This document shows positions 35,823-45,787 of a DNA stretch of 64,000 nucleotides, in pieces. Position 1 is the stretch's first letter. Every line of letters begins with the position of its first letter. The DNA is from Clostridia bacterium. GTDB taxonomy: Bacteria > Bacillota > Clostridia > Peptostreptococcales > Caminicellaceae. A program made the translations under genes and the position numbers. Under the pieces are notes generated by a model. That model saw only the letters and a program-made list of their open reading frames with translations. It was not told the DNA's origin and did not search any database. The DNA lies in the NCBI GenBank assembly GCA_022361035.1, contig JAKSBP010000250.1, positions 1 through 64,000 on the forward strand, written 5' to 3'.

Positions 35823-37043
35823 ATGGCAAAAATAGTAATTAACCAAAAAAAGGTTATAAATCCACAAGAACTTATAAAATTATGTCCATTTGCAGCCATA
35901 GAATACGTTAATAATTACTTGACTATTAACGCAGCCTGTAAGATGTGTAATATATGTATAAAGCAGGGTCCAGAAGGAGTCTTTGAACTTGTAGAAGAAC
36001 AGGTTGAGGCTATAGACAAGGATAAGTGGAGGGGTATAGCAGTATATGTTGATCATCTAGAGGGAGATATTCATCCTGTAACCATGGAGCTTATAGGTAA
36101 AGCTAAGGAACTTGCAGCTAAAATAAATTACCCAGTCTATGCTTTGTTTATGGGTCATGACATTAAGGATAGGGCTAAGGAAATATTACACTATGGTGTA
36201 GACGAAATATTTGTATACGACCAAGAGGAGCTAAAGGATTTTAGAATAGAGCCCTATACCGCAGTATTTGAAGACTTTATTAATAATATCATGCCTAGCA
36301 TCGTATTAGTTGGAGGAACTACCATAGGAAGGTCTCTGGCACCCAGGGCAGCAGCTAGATTTAGGACAGGTTTGACTGCTGACTGTACCATATTAGATGT
36401 TCAGGAAAATACGGATTTAGACCAAATAAGGCCCGCCTTTGGTGGAAACATAATGGCCCATATCCATACACCAAACCATAGACCTCAGTTTGCCACAGTA
36501 AGATATAAGATATTCTCTGCTCCAGAGAGAAGTGAAGAAATTCATGGACAAATAACCTATTGTACCGTAGAAAGTGAGAAGCTTGTATCTAAGATTGAGG
36601 TATTGGATATAAAGAAGAAGGAAAGGGAAGAAAGTATAGAAGATGCAGAAGTAATCATTGTTGCTGGTAGAGCAATTCAAAAGGAAGATGACCTGTCAAT
36701 GATTTACGAATTGGCAGATTTACTTGGAGCCCATGTTGCAACCACAAGACCTTTAATTGAGGCAGGATGGGCCGACCCAAGAAAACAAATTGGACTTAGT
36801 GGTAGAACCGTAAAGCCAAAGCTAATAATAACTTGTGGAGTGTCGGGGGCCATTCAATTTGTTGCAGGGATGAACAATTCTGAGTGTATTGTAGCTATAG
36901 ACAAGGATGAGAAGGCATCCATATTTGGTGTAGCCCACTATGGAATAATAGGGGACGTTTATGAAGTTATTCCAAGGCTTATAGAAAAAATTAAAGCTAA
37001 TAAAGTAAATGTAGAAGATATGGCCTATGCTTCTACAAATTAA
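35823..37043 (+). CDS. etfA: Electron transfer flavoprotein alpha subunit with N-terminal Fe-S domain (LctC-like)
   Basis: The 406-residue protein is longer than ordinary EtfA because of an N-terminal extension of about 65 residues carrying Cys21, Cys39, Cys42 and Cys45 (CKMCNIC). This suits one [4Fe-4S] cluster and is seen in confurcating LDH/Etf complexes. The FAD-binding C-terminal half shows [18 protein letters not shown] and [21 protein letters not shown]. It ends just as the dehydrogenase gene begins. AGGAGGGGT precedes the ATG. This feature supports a ferredoxin-linked function. Confidence 0.95.
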   Translation: MAKIVINQKKVINPQELIKLCPFAAIEYVNNYLTINAACKMCNICIKQGPEGVFELVEEQVEAIDKDKWRGIAVYVDHLEGDIHPVTMELIGKAKELAAKINYPVYALFMGHDIKDRAKEILHYGVDEIFVYDQEELKDFRIEPYTAVFEDFINNIMPSIVLVGGTTIGRSLAPRAAARFRTGLTADCTILDVQENTDLDQIRPAFGGNIMAHIHTPNHRPQFATVRYKIFSAPERSEEIHGQITYCTVESEKLVSKIEVLDIKKKEREESIEDAEVIIVAGRAIQKEDDLSMIYELADLLGAHVATTRPLIEAGWADPRKQIGLSGRTVKPKLIITCGVSGAIQFVAGMNNSECIVAIDKDEKASIFGVAHYGIIGDVYEVIPRLIEKIKANKVNVEDMAYASTN

Positions 37044-37056
37044 AGGGGGGAAAAAT

Positions 37057-38451
37057 ATGAGCTTTAAGAAAATCGATAATAATGACTTGGATTTCCTTGT
37101 CTCCATTTGTGGAGAAGACAGAATTTTCACTGGAGAAAATATAAATGAAGACTACAGTCACGATGAACTTGCTGGAATTCACAAATTTCCAGAAGTACTG
37201 GTTCGAGTTAAGGGTACAGAAGAAGTTTCAAAGGTTATGAAATACGCATATGAAAACAATATTCCCGTTACACCTCGGGGGCAAGGGACTGGCCTTGTGG
37301 GGGGAGCAGTTGCCCTACATGGTGGAATCATGATGGATATGAGTTTAATGAATAACATACTGGAACTGGATGAAGAAAATTTAACATTAACTGTTGAATC
37401 GGGAGTATTGCTCATGGAGATATCCAAATTTTTAGAGGATAATGATTTATTTTATCCACCAGACCCAGGGGAAAAGAGTGCCACAATAGGGGGAAATATC
37501 AATACCAATGCAGGAGGTATGAGAGCAGTTAAATATGGGGTTACTAGAGACTTTGTTAGGGGCTTAGAAGTAGTACTGCCAAATGGCGAAATAATGGAAG
37601 TTGGAGGTAAGATAGTAAAGAATAGTTCAGGCTATAGCTTGAAGGATTTAATCGTTGGTTCAGAGGGAACCCTTGGCATTGTAACAAAGGCAGTTTTGAG
37701 ATTATTACCATTACCAAAGAAAGCAATAAGCCTACTGATACCTTTTCCAAACCTAGAGATGGCAATAGAAACAGTGCCACAAATTATTAAATCGAAGGTA
37801 ATCCCAACAGCTATAGAATATATGGTTAGGGACGTAATACTTGCATCGGAGGAATTTTTAGGTAAAACATTCCCTGATAACTCATCGGATGCCTATTTGT
37901 TACTCACCTTCGATGGGAATAGTAAGGAAGAGGTAGAACAAGTATACGAAAAGGTTGCACATATCTGTCTAGATGCCGGTGCAATAGATGTGCTAATATC
38001 AAATACCCAGGAAAGGCAAGAATCTATTTGGTCTGCCAGGGGAGCTTTTCTTGAGGCTATAAAAGCATCTACAACCGAGATGGATGAATGTGATGTAGTT
38101 GTTCCAAGAAATAAAATAGCTGAATTTGTAAAATTTTCTAATGATTTGCAGAAGGAATTTGATATAAGAATAAGAAGCTTTGGTCATGCAGGCGATGGGA
38201 ATCTCCATATCTATGTCCTTAAAGATGAGCTACCTAAAGATGAATGGCATAGGAAGCTAAATGAAGTATTTGATTGTATGTATACGAAGGCTAAGGAATT
38301 AGGGGGCAAGGTATCGGGAGAACATGGTATAGGGTATGCTAAAAAACCTTATTTGGAAGAGTCCATAGGAGATAGAGGAATGTGGATCTTAAAGAATATA
38401 AAGCTTGCATTTGACCCTAAAGGAATTTTAAATCCCGGTAAAGTCTGTTAA
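37057..38451 (+). CDS. lctD: FAD-linked lactate dehydrogenase (GlcD/LctD family)
   Basis: The 464-residue oxidase has an FAD-binding PCMH domain ([51 protein letters not shown]). The C-terminal GlcD-type cap ends [12 protein letters not shown] ... [16 protein letters not shown] ... [13 protein letters not shown]. Together with EtfAB it would oxidise lactate to pyruvate. ATG 37057 is chosen because AAAGGGGGG is at about 37042-37050; an ATG 30 bases upstream would overlap etfA. Stereospecificity cannot be read, and the linked racemase makes it less important. Confidence 0.92.
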   Translation: MSFKKIDNNDLDFLVSICGEDRIFTGENINEDYSHDELAGIHKFPEVLVRVKGTEEVSKVMKYAYENNIPVTPRGQGTGLVGGAVALHGGIMMDMSLMNNILELDEENLTLTVESGVLLMEISKFLEDNDLFYPPDPGEKSATIGGNINTNAGGMRAVKYGVTRDFVRGLEVVLPNGEIMEVGGKIVKNSSGYSLKDLIVGSEGTLGIVTKAVLRLLPLPKKAISLLIPFPNLEMAIETVPQIIKSKVIPTAIEYMVRDVILASEEFLGKTFPDNSSDAYLLLTFDGNSKEEVEQVYEKVAHICLDAGAIDVLISNTQERQESIWSARGAFLEAIKASTTEMDECDVVVPRNKIAEFVKFSNDLQKEFDIRIRSFGHAGDGNLHIYVLKDELPKDEWHRKLNEVFDCMYTKAKELGGKVSGEHGIGYAKKPYLEESIGDRGMWILKNIKLAFDPKGILNPGKVC

Positions 38452-38470
38452 AAATTCAATGGTTAACAAA

Positions 38471-38586
38471 CCTTTAGATAAAGGGCTTAGATTGTTGACG
38501 GGATAATAGGCTTTAACAAATTTTCAAGCTTAGGTTATGCAGAAAATGGGAATTTGTTAACAGCCTCATCCCTCTAGATAAGGGCT
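38471..38586. repeat. Structured repeat family A, short copy with flanking duplicates
   Basis: The core hairpin AGGCTTTAACAAATTTTC / GGAATTTGTTAACAGCCT spans 38507-38566. Near-identical sequences flank it: CCTTTAGATAAAGGGCTT (38471-38488) and CCTCTAGATAAGGGCTAT (38571-38588). It has the same end sequences as the copy at 48917-49195 but lacks the interior. Confidence 0.65.
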
Positions 38587-38754
38587 ATCTCTAACATAGT
38601 CCCCTATCTAGACCTTGAATCATTATGATGTAGAGTTCCCATAGGAGAAGCTTAATTTATAAATATGAAAATAGGCTATATTCCTAGGAATCTTTCATGG
38701 CTATAGATTAACAATTTTATTTAGGTTTCTATATTAGGTATGTTAGAAATATCT

Positions 38755-38936
38755 AAATTAACCTCTTGTGCTAGTAAATCATACATTAAAATTTTTAGGT
38801 GGCTTAGGGAGTTATGCTATTTTATCCTAAGTGAGTTTTATAAACCTGTTTTGACCTATAAAACTATAGAAAAAAAGGTTTATATATGAACGAATAGGAA
38901 ATACGGCTAGAGGAACTAGCACAACGGGTTAAATTA
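38755..38936. repeat. MITE-like repeat, family C, copy 3 (182 bp)
   Basis: Inverted termini AAATTAACCTCTTGTGCTAG and CTAGCACAACGGGTTAAATT, with an inner AAACCTGTTTT region. This and the family A copy occupy half of the gap between lctD and lctP (38452-39229); the rest is AT-rich. Confidence 0.75.
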
Positions 38937-39229
38937 ACTCCTTGGGATACTCTACAATAAATAGCTATCATAATATATTAAGTTATGACTTTGGAAAATT
39001 TTACTGCATAAAAATGTTGGACCTTTTTAGTATAATTAATTTATAGAAAAAAGTAGGTACATTGTTATTTTTAAAACAATGGTAATTATCAAACAGAATG
39101 CCGAGAGATGTGCTTTTAAAATACAGAAAATTCAGAATATTTTGAATAAAATATTCCTATAAACTTAGCAAGACATGTAACAGAGATTATGTTCCAAGAG
39201 TTCAAAACTAAGTTTGGGAGGCGTTATTT

Positions 39230-40885
39230 GTGTATGCATTTATGGCTTTTTTACCAATATTGGTAACTATTATATTAATGGTGGGATTTAACTGGTCAGC
39301 GAAAAAGGCATTACCTATTGCCTGGGCTTTGGCAGCAGCAGTAGCCCTTGGAATCTGGAGGATGGATTTTCATTATGTAATGTCTTATTCAGTCTTTGGA
39401 GTACTAAAGGCCTTTGATGTACTTATAATAATCTTTGGTGCTATTTTATTGATGAACACATTAAAACAATCGGGGGCCATGGCCACGATAAATAGTGGAT
39501 TTAGCGGCATTACCAAGGATAGAAGAATTCAAGCAGTAATTATTGGTTGGATGTTTGGTTCATTTATTGAGGGTGCTGCCGGTTTTGGAACACCAGCAGC
39601 CCTAGCAGGTCCATTGCTTGTGGGACTTGGTTTTCCTCCCTTGGCTGCTGCGATGGTTGCTCTTATATACGATAGTACATCGGTTTCCTTTGGTGCCGTT
39701 GGAACGCCCATATTTGGGACAATGAGTACCATATCCAGTAACTTAGCTGCGGTAGGTGCAGACCCAGAAGCATTTAAGATGAGCTTAACACAATGGGTTG
39801 CAATTACCCATTCAATAGTAGGAGTCTTTATACCGCTCCTAGGTATATGTATGATGACTAAATTCTTTGGTAAAGAAAGATCTATTAAACCGGGTCTAAG
39901 GGCAGCTCCCTTTGCATTATTCGCCGGAGCCGCATTTGTTGTACCCTACGTACTAATAGCTACTGTATTCGGACCTGAATTACCTTCTTTAGTTGGTGCA
40001 TTTATAGGCCTAGCAATAGTTGTCTTTGCAGCTAAGAGAGGGTTCCTAATACCAAAAGATAATTGGGATTTCCCCGATATCAGTGAATGGTCTGAGGATT
40101 GGAAGTCCACTGTAGATATGGGTGATGTTGGAGCAGCAAAAATGTCATTGATAAAGGCCTGGACTCCCTATGTATTAATAGCACTTATTCTAGTAGTAAC
40201 TAGGATTCCGGCTCTAGGGTTAAAATCCTTACTTTCCTCCCAAGTTATTACCATTAGAAATGTTATGGGTATGGAAAATTTAAACTATGGACTGAAATGG
40301 GCATATTTGCCTGGTACAATTCCGTTTATACTGGTAGCACTTTTAACCCATTTTATACATGGAATGAACTCTAAGGAAGTTAAGACAGCATGGAAAACAT
40401 CCTTTAAGCAGATTACCGGTGCCGCAATTGCATTGTTTGCAGGTATTGCAATGGTTCAATTGATGTTGAACTCAGGGGTAAATGGAGCCGGAGTAGAGAG
40501 TATGTTAACTGAAATGGCTAAGGCTGCCGCAAGGATTTCAGGGGTAACATATCCATTCTTCGCTCCCTTCATAGGTGTACTTGGTGCATTTATGTCGGGT
40601 TCAAATACGGTATCAAACATATTATTCTCATCCTTGCATTTTGAAACAGCATCTATTCTAGAGATGCCTGAAGTATTAATAGTTGCCCTACAGGTTATAG
40701 GAGGGGCAGTTGGTAATATGATTTGTGTAAATAACGTAGTAGCAGCCTGTGCTACAGTTGGAGCTATGGGTTCAGAGGGTAAGATAATCAGGCAAAACTC
40801 CATACCTACCTTTATTTATGGTATAGCTGTAGCAATATTTGTTTCTATATTGATTTACTCTGGATTCAATCCTTTGCCTTTATAA
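39230..40885 (+). CDS. lctP: L-lactate permease
   Basis: The 551-residue membrane protein has about 12-14 hydrophobic segments and clear LctP/LldP signatures ([12 protein letters not shown]-like start; [53 protein letters not shown]). It imports lactate with protons. GTG 39230 follows GGGAGGCG. It is separated from lctD by 778 bases containing two repeats, so it may have its own promoter. No clear TGGTNNNACCA site was found there. It corresponds to lctE of A. woodii. Confidence 0.95.
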   Translation: MYAFMAFLPILVTIILMVGFNWSAKKALPIAWALAAAVALGIWRMDFHYVMSYSVFGVLKAFDVLIIIFGAILLMNTLKQSGAMATINSGFSGITKDRRIQAVIIGWMFGSFIEGAAGFGTPAALAGPLLVGLGFPPLAAAMVALIYDSTSVSFGAVGTPIFGTMSTISSNLAAVGADPEAFKMSLTQWVAITHSIVGVFIPLLGICMMTKFFGKERSIKPGLRAAPFALFAGAAFVVPYVLIATVFGPELPSLVGAFIGLAIVVFAAKRGFLIPKDNWDFPDISEWSEDWKSTVDMGDVGAAKMSLIKAWTPYVLIALILVVTRIPALGLKSLLSSQVITIRNVMGMENLNYGLKWAYLPGTIPFILVALLTHFIHGMNSKEVKTAWKTSFKQITGAAIALFAGIAMVQLMLNSGVNGAGVESMLTEMAKAAARISGVTYPFFAPFIGVLGAFMSGSNTVSNILFSSLHFETASILEMPEVLIVALQVIGGAVGNMICVNNVVAACATVGAMGSEGKIIRQNSIPTFIYGIAVAIFVSILIYSGFNPLPL

Positions 40886-40960
40886 TTTCAGGCTTAACAT
40901 AAATAGGCAACTTTAGGGAATAATTAAATAATAGATAGTATGCCATTTTTACAAATGGCT

Positions 40961-41003
40961 AAACACCCATAATGATAGTTTTATATTGTGGGTGTTTATT
41001 TTT
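40961..41003 (+). terminator. Terminator after lctP
   Basis: Stem AAACACCCATAA / TTGTGGGTGTTT with ATTTTTAA tail. Confidence 0.85.
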
Positions 41004-41107
41004 AAAAAAAATTTTAAAACTAATTAGAGGAAAATGGATTATTAAGTAGAAAAATAAGATAAAAGAGGAAATTTTGCAACTTATATTTAAAGGATGGGAG
41101 GATTACA

Positions 41108-41674
41108 GTGGAAATAAAGAGAGATAAAGCCTTTAAGCTGCTTAAAGAATATGTAGGGTCCCACAGCCTAATAAAGCATTGCCTAGCCGTTGAAGCCTCT
41201 ATGATAGGTTATGCTAAGAAGTTCGGTGAAGATGTAGAGACTTGGGCCTCCTGTGGACTTTTACACGACATTGATTTTGAAAAGCATCCCGAAGAGCATC
41301 CCCTTATAGGAGTAGAGATATTAAGGGAGCTGGGCTATCCCGAAGACTTTTTAATGGCTGTCAAGGGTCATGGTGACCACACAAATACGCCTAGGGAAAC
41401 CCTGATGGCAAAAACGTTATATGCTGTTGATGAACTTTCTGGTTTTGTCATAGCCTGTGTACTTGTAAGACCCAATAGATTCGAGGGGCTTAAGGTAAAA
41501 TCAGTTAAAAAGAAGCTTAAGGATAAGGCATTTGCAAAGGCTGTAGATAGAGAGCAGATTAAAAGAGGGGCTGATGAACTGGGCGTAGACCTTACAGAGC
41601 ATATTCAAACAGTTATAGATTCCCTAGTGGAAAGGGAAGAAGAATTAAAAGAACAGGGCCTAAGCCTCATATAG
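41108..41674 (+). CDS. HD-domain phosphohydrolase family protein
   Basis: The 188-residue cytoplasmic protein has a HDIG-type metal site: SLIKHCLAVE supplies the first His, GLLHDIDFEKHP the HD pair, HPLIG and GHGDHTNTP later ligands, and YAVDELSGFV the final Asp. Members hydrolyse nucleotides or other phosphate esters, but the substrate is unknown. GTG 41108 follows GGATGGGAGG. It stands alone between the lactate operon and the decarboxylase gene. Confidence 0.85.
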   Translation: MEIKRDKAFKLLKEYVGSHSLIKHCLAVEASMIGYAKKFGEDVETWASCGLLHDIDFEKHPEEHPLIGVEILRELGYPEDFLMAVKGHGDHTNTPRETLMAKTLYAVDELSGFVIACVLVRPNRFEGLKVKSVKKKLKDKAFAKAVDREQIKRGADELGVDLTEHIQTVIDSLVEREEELKEQGLSLI

Positions 41675-41978
41675 ATACTAAAAAAGTAAATGTTAAAATT
41701 CCTGGCTGTGGGAATCATCACATGGGCTGAGTATATATTTTCACTTTATTGCTGGACCCCCACATAAGTCAGGTAAATTATGAAATACAATTTAACTAAT
41801 TTAAAAAAGTAGGTTTTTAAAGATAAAAGAGCTTGTCTGAGAAGACCCATATGATTTATAGAAAAAACATATGGAGTCTCTCCTCTACCCTTTATTGTCT
41901 TAACCTAACGCCTATAGTTGGGTATCTATAATTACTACCTATATTAAAATGAATTTTTCTAAAAAAGTTAATACTTTG

Positions 41979-42080
41979 TCTTGTTAACAAGATGATGGGC
42001 TTTGACAAACTTCCAGGTTTAAGCACGTTGAAATTGAGCAGCGGAGCTTTCAATAACAAGTCCGAAATTGGAAGTTATAC
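41979..42080. repeat. Structured repeat family A, copy 4
   Basis: TTGTTAACAAGATGATGGGC, TTTGACAAACTTCC and GAGCAGCGGAGCTT match the reverse complement of the 48917-49195 element in order. AACTTCCA pairs with TGGAAGTT, and TTGAAA with TTTCAA. I see no clear flanking palindrome duplication here. The rest of 41675-42134 is AT-rich without a feature. Confidence 0.6.
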
Positions 42081-42134
42081 CATTATAAATAAAAATATAA
42101 AGGGGTTATTAAACCTTGGGAGGATGTGGTTGTA

Positions 42135-43592
42135 TTGAAGTTGTTGGGTCAAAATAGGGCACCTTTATTTGAAGCTATGAAGGAATATCGTAAAAGAAAT
42201 GTTATTCCCTTTGACGTTCCAGGGCATAAGCATGGAATTGGAATTCAGGAGATGACAGATTATTTTGGCAGAGCTATGATGGAACTAGATGTCAATGCCA
42301 TGAAATGCCTTGATAATATCTGTAATCCAATAGGCGTAATAAAAGAAGCAGAAGAGCTTGCGGCTAGAGCCTACGGAGCCGACCATGGATTTTTCCTGGT
42401 AAATGGAACTACCGCTGGAGTTCAGACAATGATTATGAGTGCTTGTAATCCGGGAGACAAAATAATTCTTCCTCGTAATATCCATAAATCGGCTACAACG
42501 GCCTTAATATTAAGTGGGGCTGTTCCAGTTTACATTCAACCAGAGATAAATGAAGACTTAGGTATTGCCATGGGCGTAGACCTGAATCAAGCTAAAAGTG
42601 CATTGACAAAGCATCCCGATGCTAAAGCCATATTCTTAATAAATCCTACCTACTATGGTGCCGTATCGGATTTAGAGTCAATTGTTGGGGCTGCCCATGA
42701 AAAGGGTATAGCTGTGCTTGTGGACGAAGCCCACGGAGCCCATATGAGATTTCATGGGGAATTACCCATAGATGCAGTAGCGATAGGAGCAGATATGTGT
42801 GCCGTAAGTACCCACAAAACAGGGGGTTCCCTTACCCAAAGCTCCCTATTGATGTTAAATGAAGGCCTTATAGATGTAAAAACTGTAAAAACTACCCTCA
42901 ATCTAACCCAGACAACAAGTGCATCCTATTTACTTATGGCAAGTATAGACTTAGCAAGGAAACAGCTTGCTACCATTGGAGAAGAAATGCTGGAGAAGAC
43001 ATTAAAATTGTCTAGATGGGCAAGGGAAGCCATAAATAGGATACCTGGATTATATGCCTTTGGAAGAGAGCTTATTGGCACACCTGGAGTATTCGACTTT
43101 GACGAAACTAAATTGGGGGTAAATGTAAGAGAGCTAGGACTGACAGGATTTGAGGTATATGACATTCTAAGGGATGAATATAATATTCAGACTGAGCTAG
43201 GTGATATGTACAATGTCCTTTCCATAGTAAGTCTAGGAGATACAGAGGAGTCCCTGGGTGCCTTAGTAAAGGCCCTTGAGGATGTTGCCAAAAAATATAA
43301 AAACGATAGGGAAATCAAAGGTAAAAAGGAGATTTTAAAAAACCCCGAAGTAATAGTTTCCCCTAGGGATGCCTATTACAGTAGAAAGAAAATCGTCAGA
43401 CTAGAAGATGCCCACGGAGAGGTCAGTGGAGAATCCATAATGACCTATCCACCGGGAATCCCCGTAGTTACACCTGGGGAACGTATAACCAGGGAAATGA
43501 TAGAATATGTAAAAAGACTAAAGGAGGAGCAGAGCTTACTTCAAGGTACCCAAGACCCCTATGTAGAATATATAAAGGTATTGGGAGTATAA
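42135..43592 (+). CDS. PLP-dependent Orn/Lys/Arg decarboxylase
   Basis: The 485-residue fold-type I PLP enzyme starts KLLGQNRAPLFEAMKEY ... NVIPFDVPGHKHG, typical of the short Gram-positive lysine/arginine/ornithine decarboxylases. The PLP lysine is in STHKTGGSLTQSS, and DEAHGAHMRF carries the PLP-contacting Asp and His. The C-terminal domain (SGESIMTYPPGIPVVTPGE) is present. TTG 42135 is favoured because GGGAGGA ends at 42124; the GTG at 42126 is too close. The substrate is not determined, but it would make a polyamine. Confidence 0.88.
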   Translation: MKLLGQNRAPLFEAMKEYRKRNVIPFDVPGHKHGIGIQEMTDYFGRAMMELDVNAMKCLDNICNPIGVIKEAEELAARAYGADHGFFLVNGTTAGVQTMIMSACNPGDKIILPRNIHKSATTALILSGAVPVYIQPEINEDLGIAMGVDLNQAKSALTKHPDAKAIFLINPTYYGAVSDLESIVGAAHEKGIAVLVDEAHGAHMRFHGELPIDAVAIGADMCAVSTHKTGGSLTQSSLLMLNEGLIDVKTVKTTLNLTQTTSASYLLMASIDLARKQLATIGEEMLEKTLKLSRWAREAINRIPGLYAFGRELIGTPGVFDFDETKLGVNVRELGLTGFEVYDILRDEYNIQTELGDMYNVLSIVSLGDTEESLGALVKALEDVAKKYKNDREIKGKKEILKNPEVIVSPRDAYYSRKKIVRLEDAHGEVSGESIMTYPPGIPVVTPGERITREMIEYVKRLKEEQSLLQGTQDPYVEYIKVLGV

Positions 43593-43646
43593 TTAAAGGT
43601 CAAAAAAGGATTTTACCATTATTCCTTAAATAAGCACAATAATAGA

Positions 43647-43691
43647 AGCACTATCAAAATTTATTGAAACTCAATAATATTGATAGTGCTT
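43647..43691. repeat. 45-bp hairpin repeat, copy 2
   Basis: AGCACTATCAAAATT ... AATATTGATAGTGCTT, same length and pattern as 1088-1132. It lies after the decarboxylase gene and abuts a family B element. Confidence 0.55.
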
Positions 43692-43869
43692 ATAGATATA
43701 TGCCAATAAAAGTAAATAAAGGAAAGTAGACTCTGAGGTTTCCTTTTGAGCGATTTTTATGAACCTGTTTAACCTCTATTTATTATATTTAAAACAGGTT
43801 TATAGCATGAGCCAAAAGGATTCTCAGTGGCTACTTGAGTAAGTTTATCTTTACAAGCGTATATCTATA
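43691..43869. repeat. MITE-like repeat, family B, copy 4 (179 bp)
   Basis: Contains GTAGACTCTGAGGTTTCC, AAAACAGGTTTATAGCATGAG and GGATTCTCAGTGGCTAC, matching copies at 21209 and 31936. It lies between two convergent genes. Confidence 0.8.
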
Positions 43870-43936
43870 TTCTATTGACTTTTGAGATTCCAACCTTTAA
43901 AGGCAAGTAATTAAAATCTAGTGTAATTAACCCTTT

Positions 43937-45709
43937 TTATTGCTCTGTAGCTGCTACTTCATAGCCCTTCTCTAGATAGTCTAAATCCAGTGTCTCATTT
44001 CGTGGGCTATAGTGGGTATGGAGAAGTTTATGGGAAATCTTGCCCAGGGGCTCACCTAAAAACTCTTCATAAAGCTGCTTAATAGCAGGGTTTTCATGTG
44101 ACTTTCTAAGCTTCATATTTTTATCGATATCATATATTCCCTTAATTCTCTCTTCCTTGACCTTCATATCGGAACCTATAGGCTGACCTCCACCGCCTAT
44201 GCAGCCCCCAGGGCAGCACATTATTTCGATAAATCCATAGTCACACTTACCTTCCTTTATCATATCCAGTACCTTTTTAGCGTTATTAAGACCATGGACT
44301 ACAGCAACCTTAACCGATACACCATCTAGGTCTACCTGTGCTTCCTTTATACCCTCCATGCCTCTGACATCTTCAAAATCAAGTTTTTCAAGTTCTTTTC
44401 CGGTTATCGCCTCATAAACAGTTCTAAGGGCCGCCTCCATAACTCCGCCCGTGGCACCGAATATGACCCCGGCACCGCTGGTAATACCGAAGGGAGCATC
44501 AAAATCTTCCCCAGCGATATCTGCAAAATCAATACTAGCCGACTTTATCATCCTTGCAAGCTCCCTTGTTGTTAAAACTGCATCCACATCCCTATATCCA
44601 TAGGATGACATTTCCTTTCTTTCAGCCTCATACTTTTTAGCAGTACATGGCATTATGGATACAGTAAAAATTTTAGATGGATCAATATTAATTTTTTTGG
44701 CATAATAGGTTTTGGAAAGGGCTCCAAACATTTGTTGGGGAGATTTACATGTAGATAGATGATTCAGAAGCTCTGGGTTAAAGCCCTCAATGTAGTTTAT
44801 CCAGCCAGGACTACAGGATGTAATCATGGGAAGGGTGCCCCCGTTTTTTATTCTGTGGATTAATTCATTACCCTCTTCGATAATAGTAAGGTCTGCGGTA
44901 AAATCAGTATCGAATACCCTATCAAAGCCTAGTCTTTTTAAGGCAGCCACCACTTTCCCCGTGACTTTGGTGCCAGGTTTAAATCCAAACTCCTCACCAA
45001 TACTTACCCTTACAGCTGGAGCTATCTGTACAATGACATGGAGATTTTCATTGTAGAGGGCATTCCATACCCTTTCAGTATCGTCCTTCTCGTATAATGC
45101 ACCCACTGGACATATAGAGGCACATTGACCACAGAAAACACATAGAGTATTCATTAGCTTTTTTTCAAAGGCAGGAGTTATACAATAATCTGTAGACCTA
45201 TGGGCGTGGCTTAATACACCAACCCCTTGAACATCTTGACAGACTTCAATACATCTATTACATTTAATACATTTCCTATGATCTCTTACAAGAGCGGGAC
45301 TGGATTCATCAACCTCTAGGGAATCTATTTCATCCTCCAGATTACTTTTAGATATATGGAACATTTCACAAAGAGTTTGAAGTTCACACTTACCATTTCT
45401 AATGCACTTTAGACAGTCCTGGGGGTGGTTTGCTAGGATTAACTCTAAAACTCCTCTTTGGGTATCCCTAACCAGTTTAGAATGGGTTGTTACCTTCATT
45501 CCATCCCAAACAGAGGCTGAACAGGCAGTTACTAGCTTTTTTGGAGCAACCTGAACTAAGCATATTCTACAATTTGCTTTAACTTTTTGATCGGGATGAT
45601 TGCAGAGTGTAGGTATGTTTACACTAACTTTTTTTGCAGCCTCTAATATAGTAGTACCTTCCGGTACAATTATTTCCTTATTATCTATGATTACTTTACA
45701 ATTTTTCAT
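43937..45709 (-). CDS. hydA: [FeFe]-hydrogenase catalytic subunit (HydA/HndD type)
   Basis: The 590-residue catalytic subunit carries an N-terminal [2Fe-2S] domain (Cys36, 47, 50, 63) and the His-Cys3 cluster (His95, Cys99, 102, 108). Two [4Fe-4S] clusters follow (CIKCNRCIEVC; CVFCGQCASIC). The H-cluster motifs are TSCSPGW (L1), MPCTAKKYEAER (L2) and MCCPGGCIGGGGQP (L3). A small-subunit domain ends the protein. It makes or oxidises H2. ATG 45709 is chosen because AAGGAGGATAGCT is immediately upstream. It is the last gene of the nuoE-nuoF-hydA operon on the minus strand. Maturases HydEFG are not in the window. Confidence 0.95.
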   Translation of the reverse strand: MKNCKVIIDNKEIIVPEGTTILEAAKKVSVNIPTLCNHPDQKVKANCRICLVQVAPKKLVTACSASVWDGMKVTTHSKLVRDTQRGVLELILANHPQDCLKCIRNGKCELQTLCEMFHISKSNLEDEIDSLEVDESSPALVRDHRKCIKCNRCIEVCQDVQGVGVLSHAHRSTDYCITPAFEKKLMNTLCVFCGQCASICPVGALYEKDDTERVWNALYNENLHVIVQIAPAVRVSIGEEFGFKPGTKVTGKVVAALKRLGFDRVFDTDFTADLTIIEEGNELIHRIKNGGTLPMITSCSPGWINYIEGFNPELLNHLSTCKSPQQMFGALSKTYYAKKINIDPSKIFTVSIMPCTAKKYEAERKEMSSYGYRDVDAVLTTRELARMIKSASIDFADIAGEDFDAPFGITSGAGVIFGATGGVMEAALRTVYEAITGKELEKLDFEDVRGMEGIKEAQVDLDGVSVKVAVVHGLNNAKKVLDMIKEGKCDYGFIEIMCCPGGCIGGGGQPIGSDMKVKEERIKGIYDIDKNMKLRKSHENPAIKQLYEEFLGEPLGKISHKLLHTHYSPRNETLDLDYLEKGYEVAATEQ

Positions 45710-45787
45710 AGCTATCCTCCTTAGACTTTGAAAACCTTTTCCTTGACATGGGATTATTTTCATAAAAGAACAATGTTAAAGTGGCCA

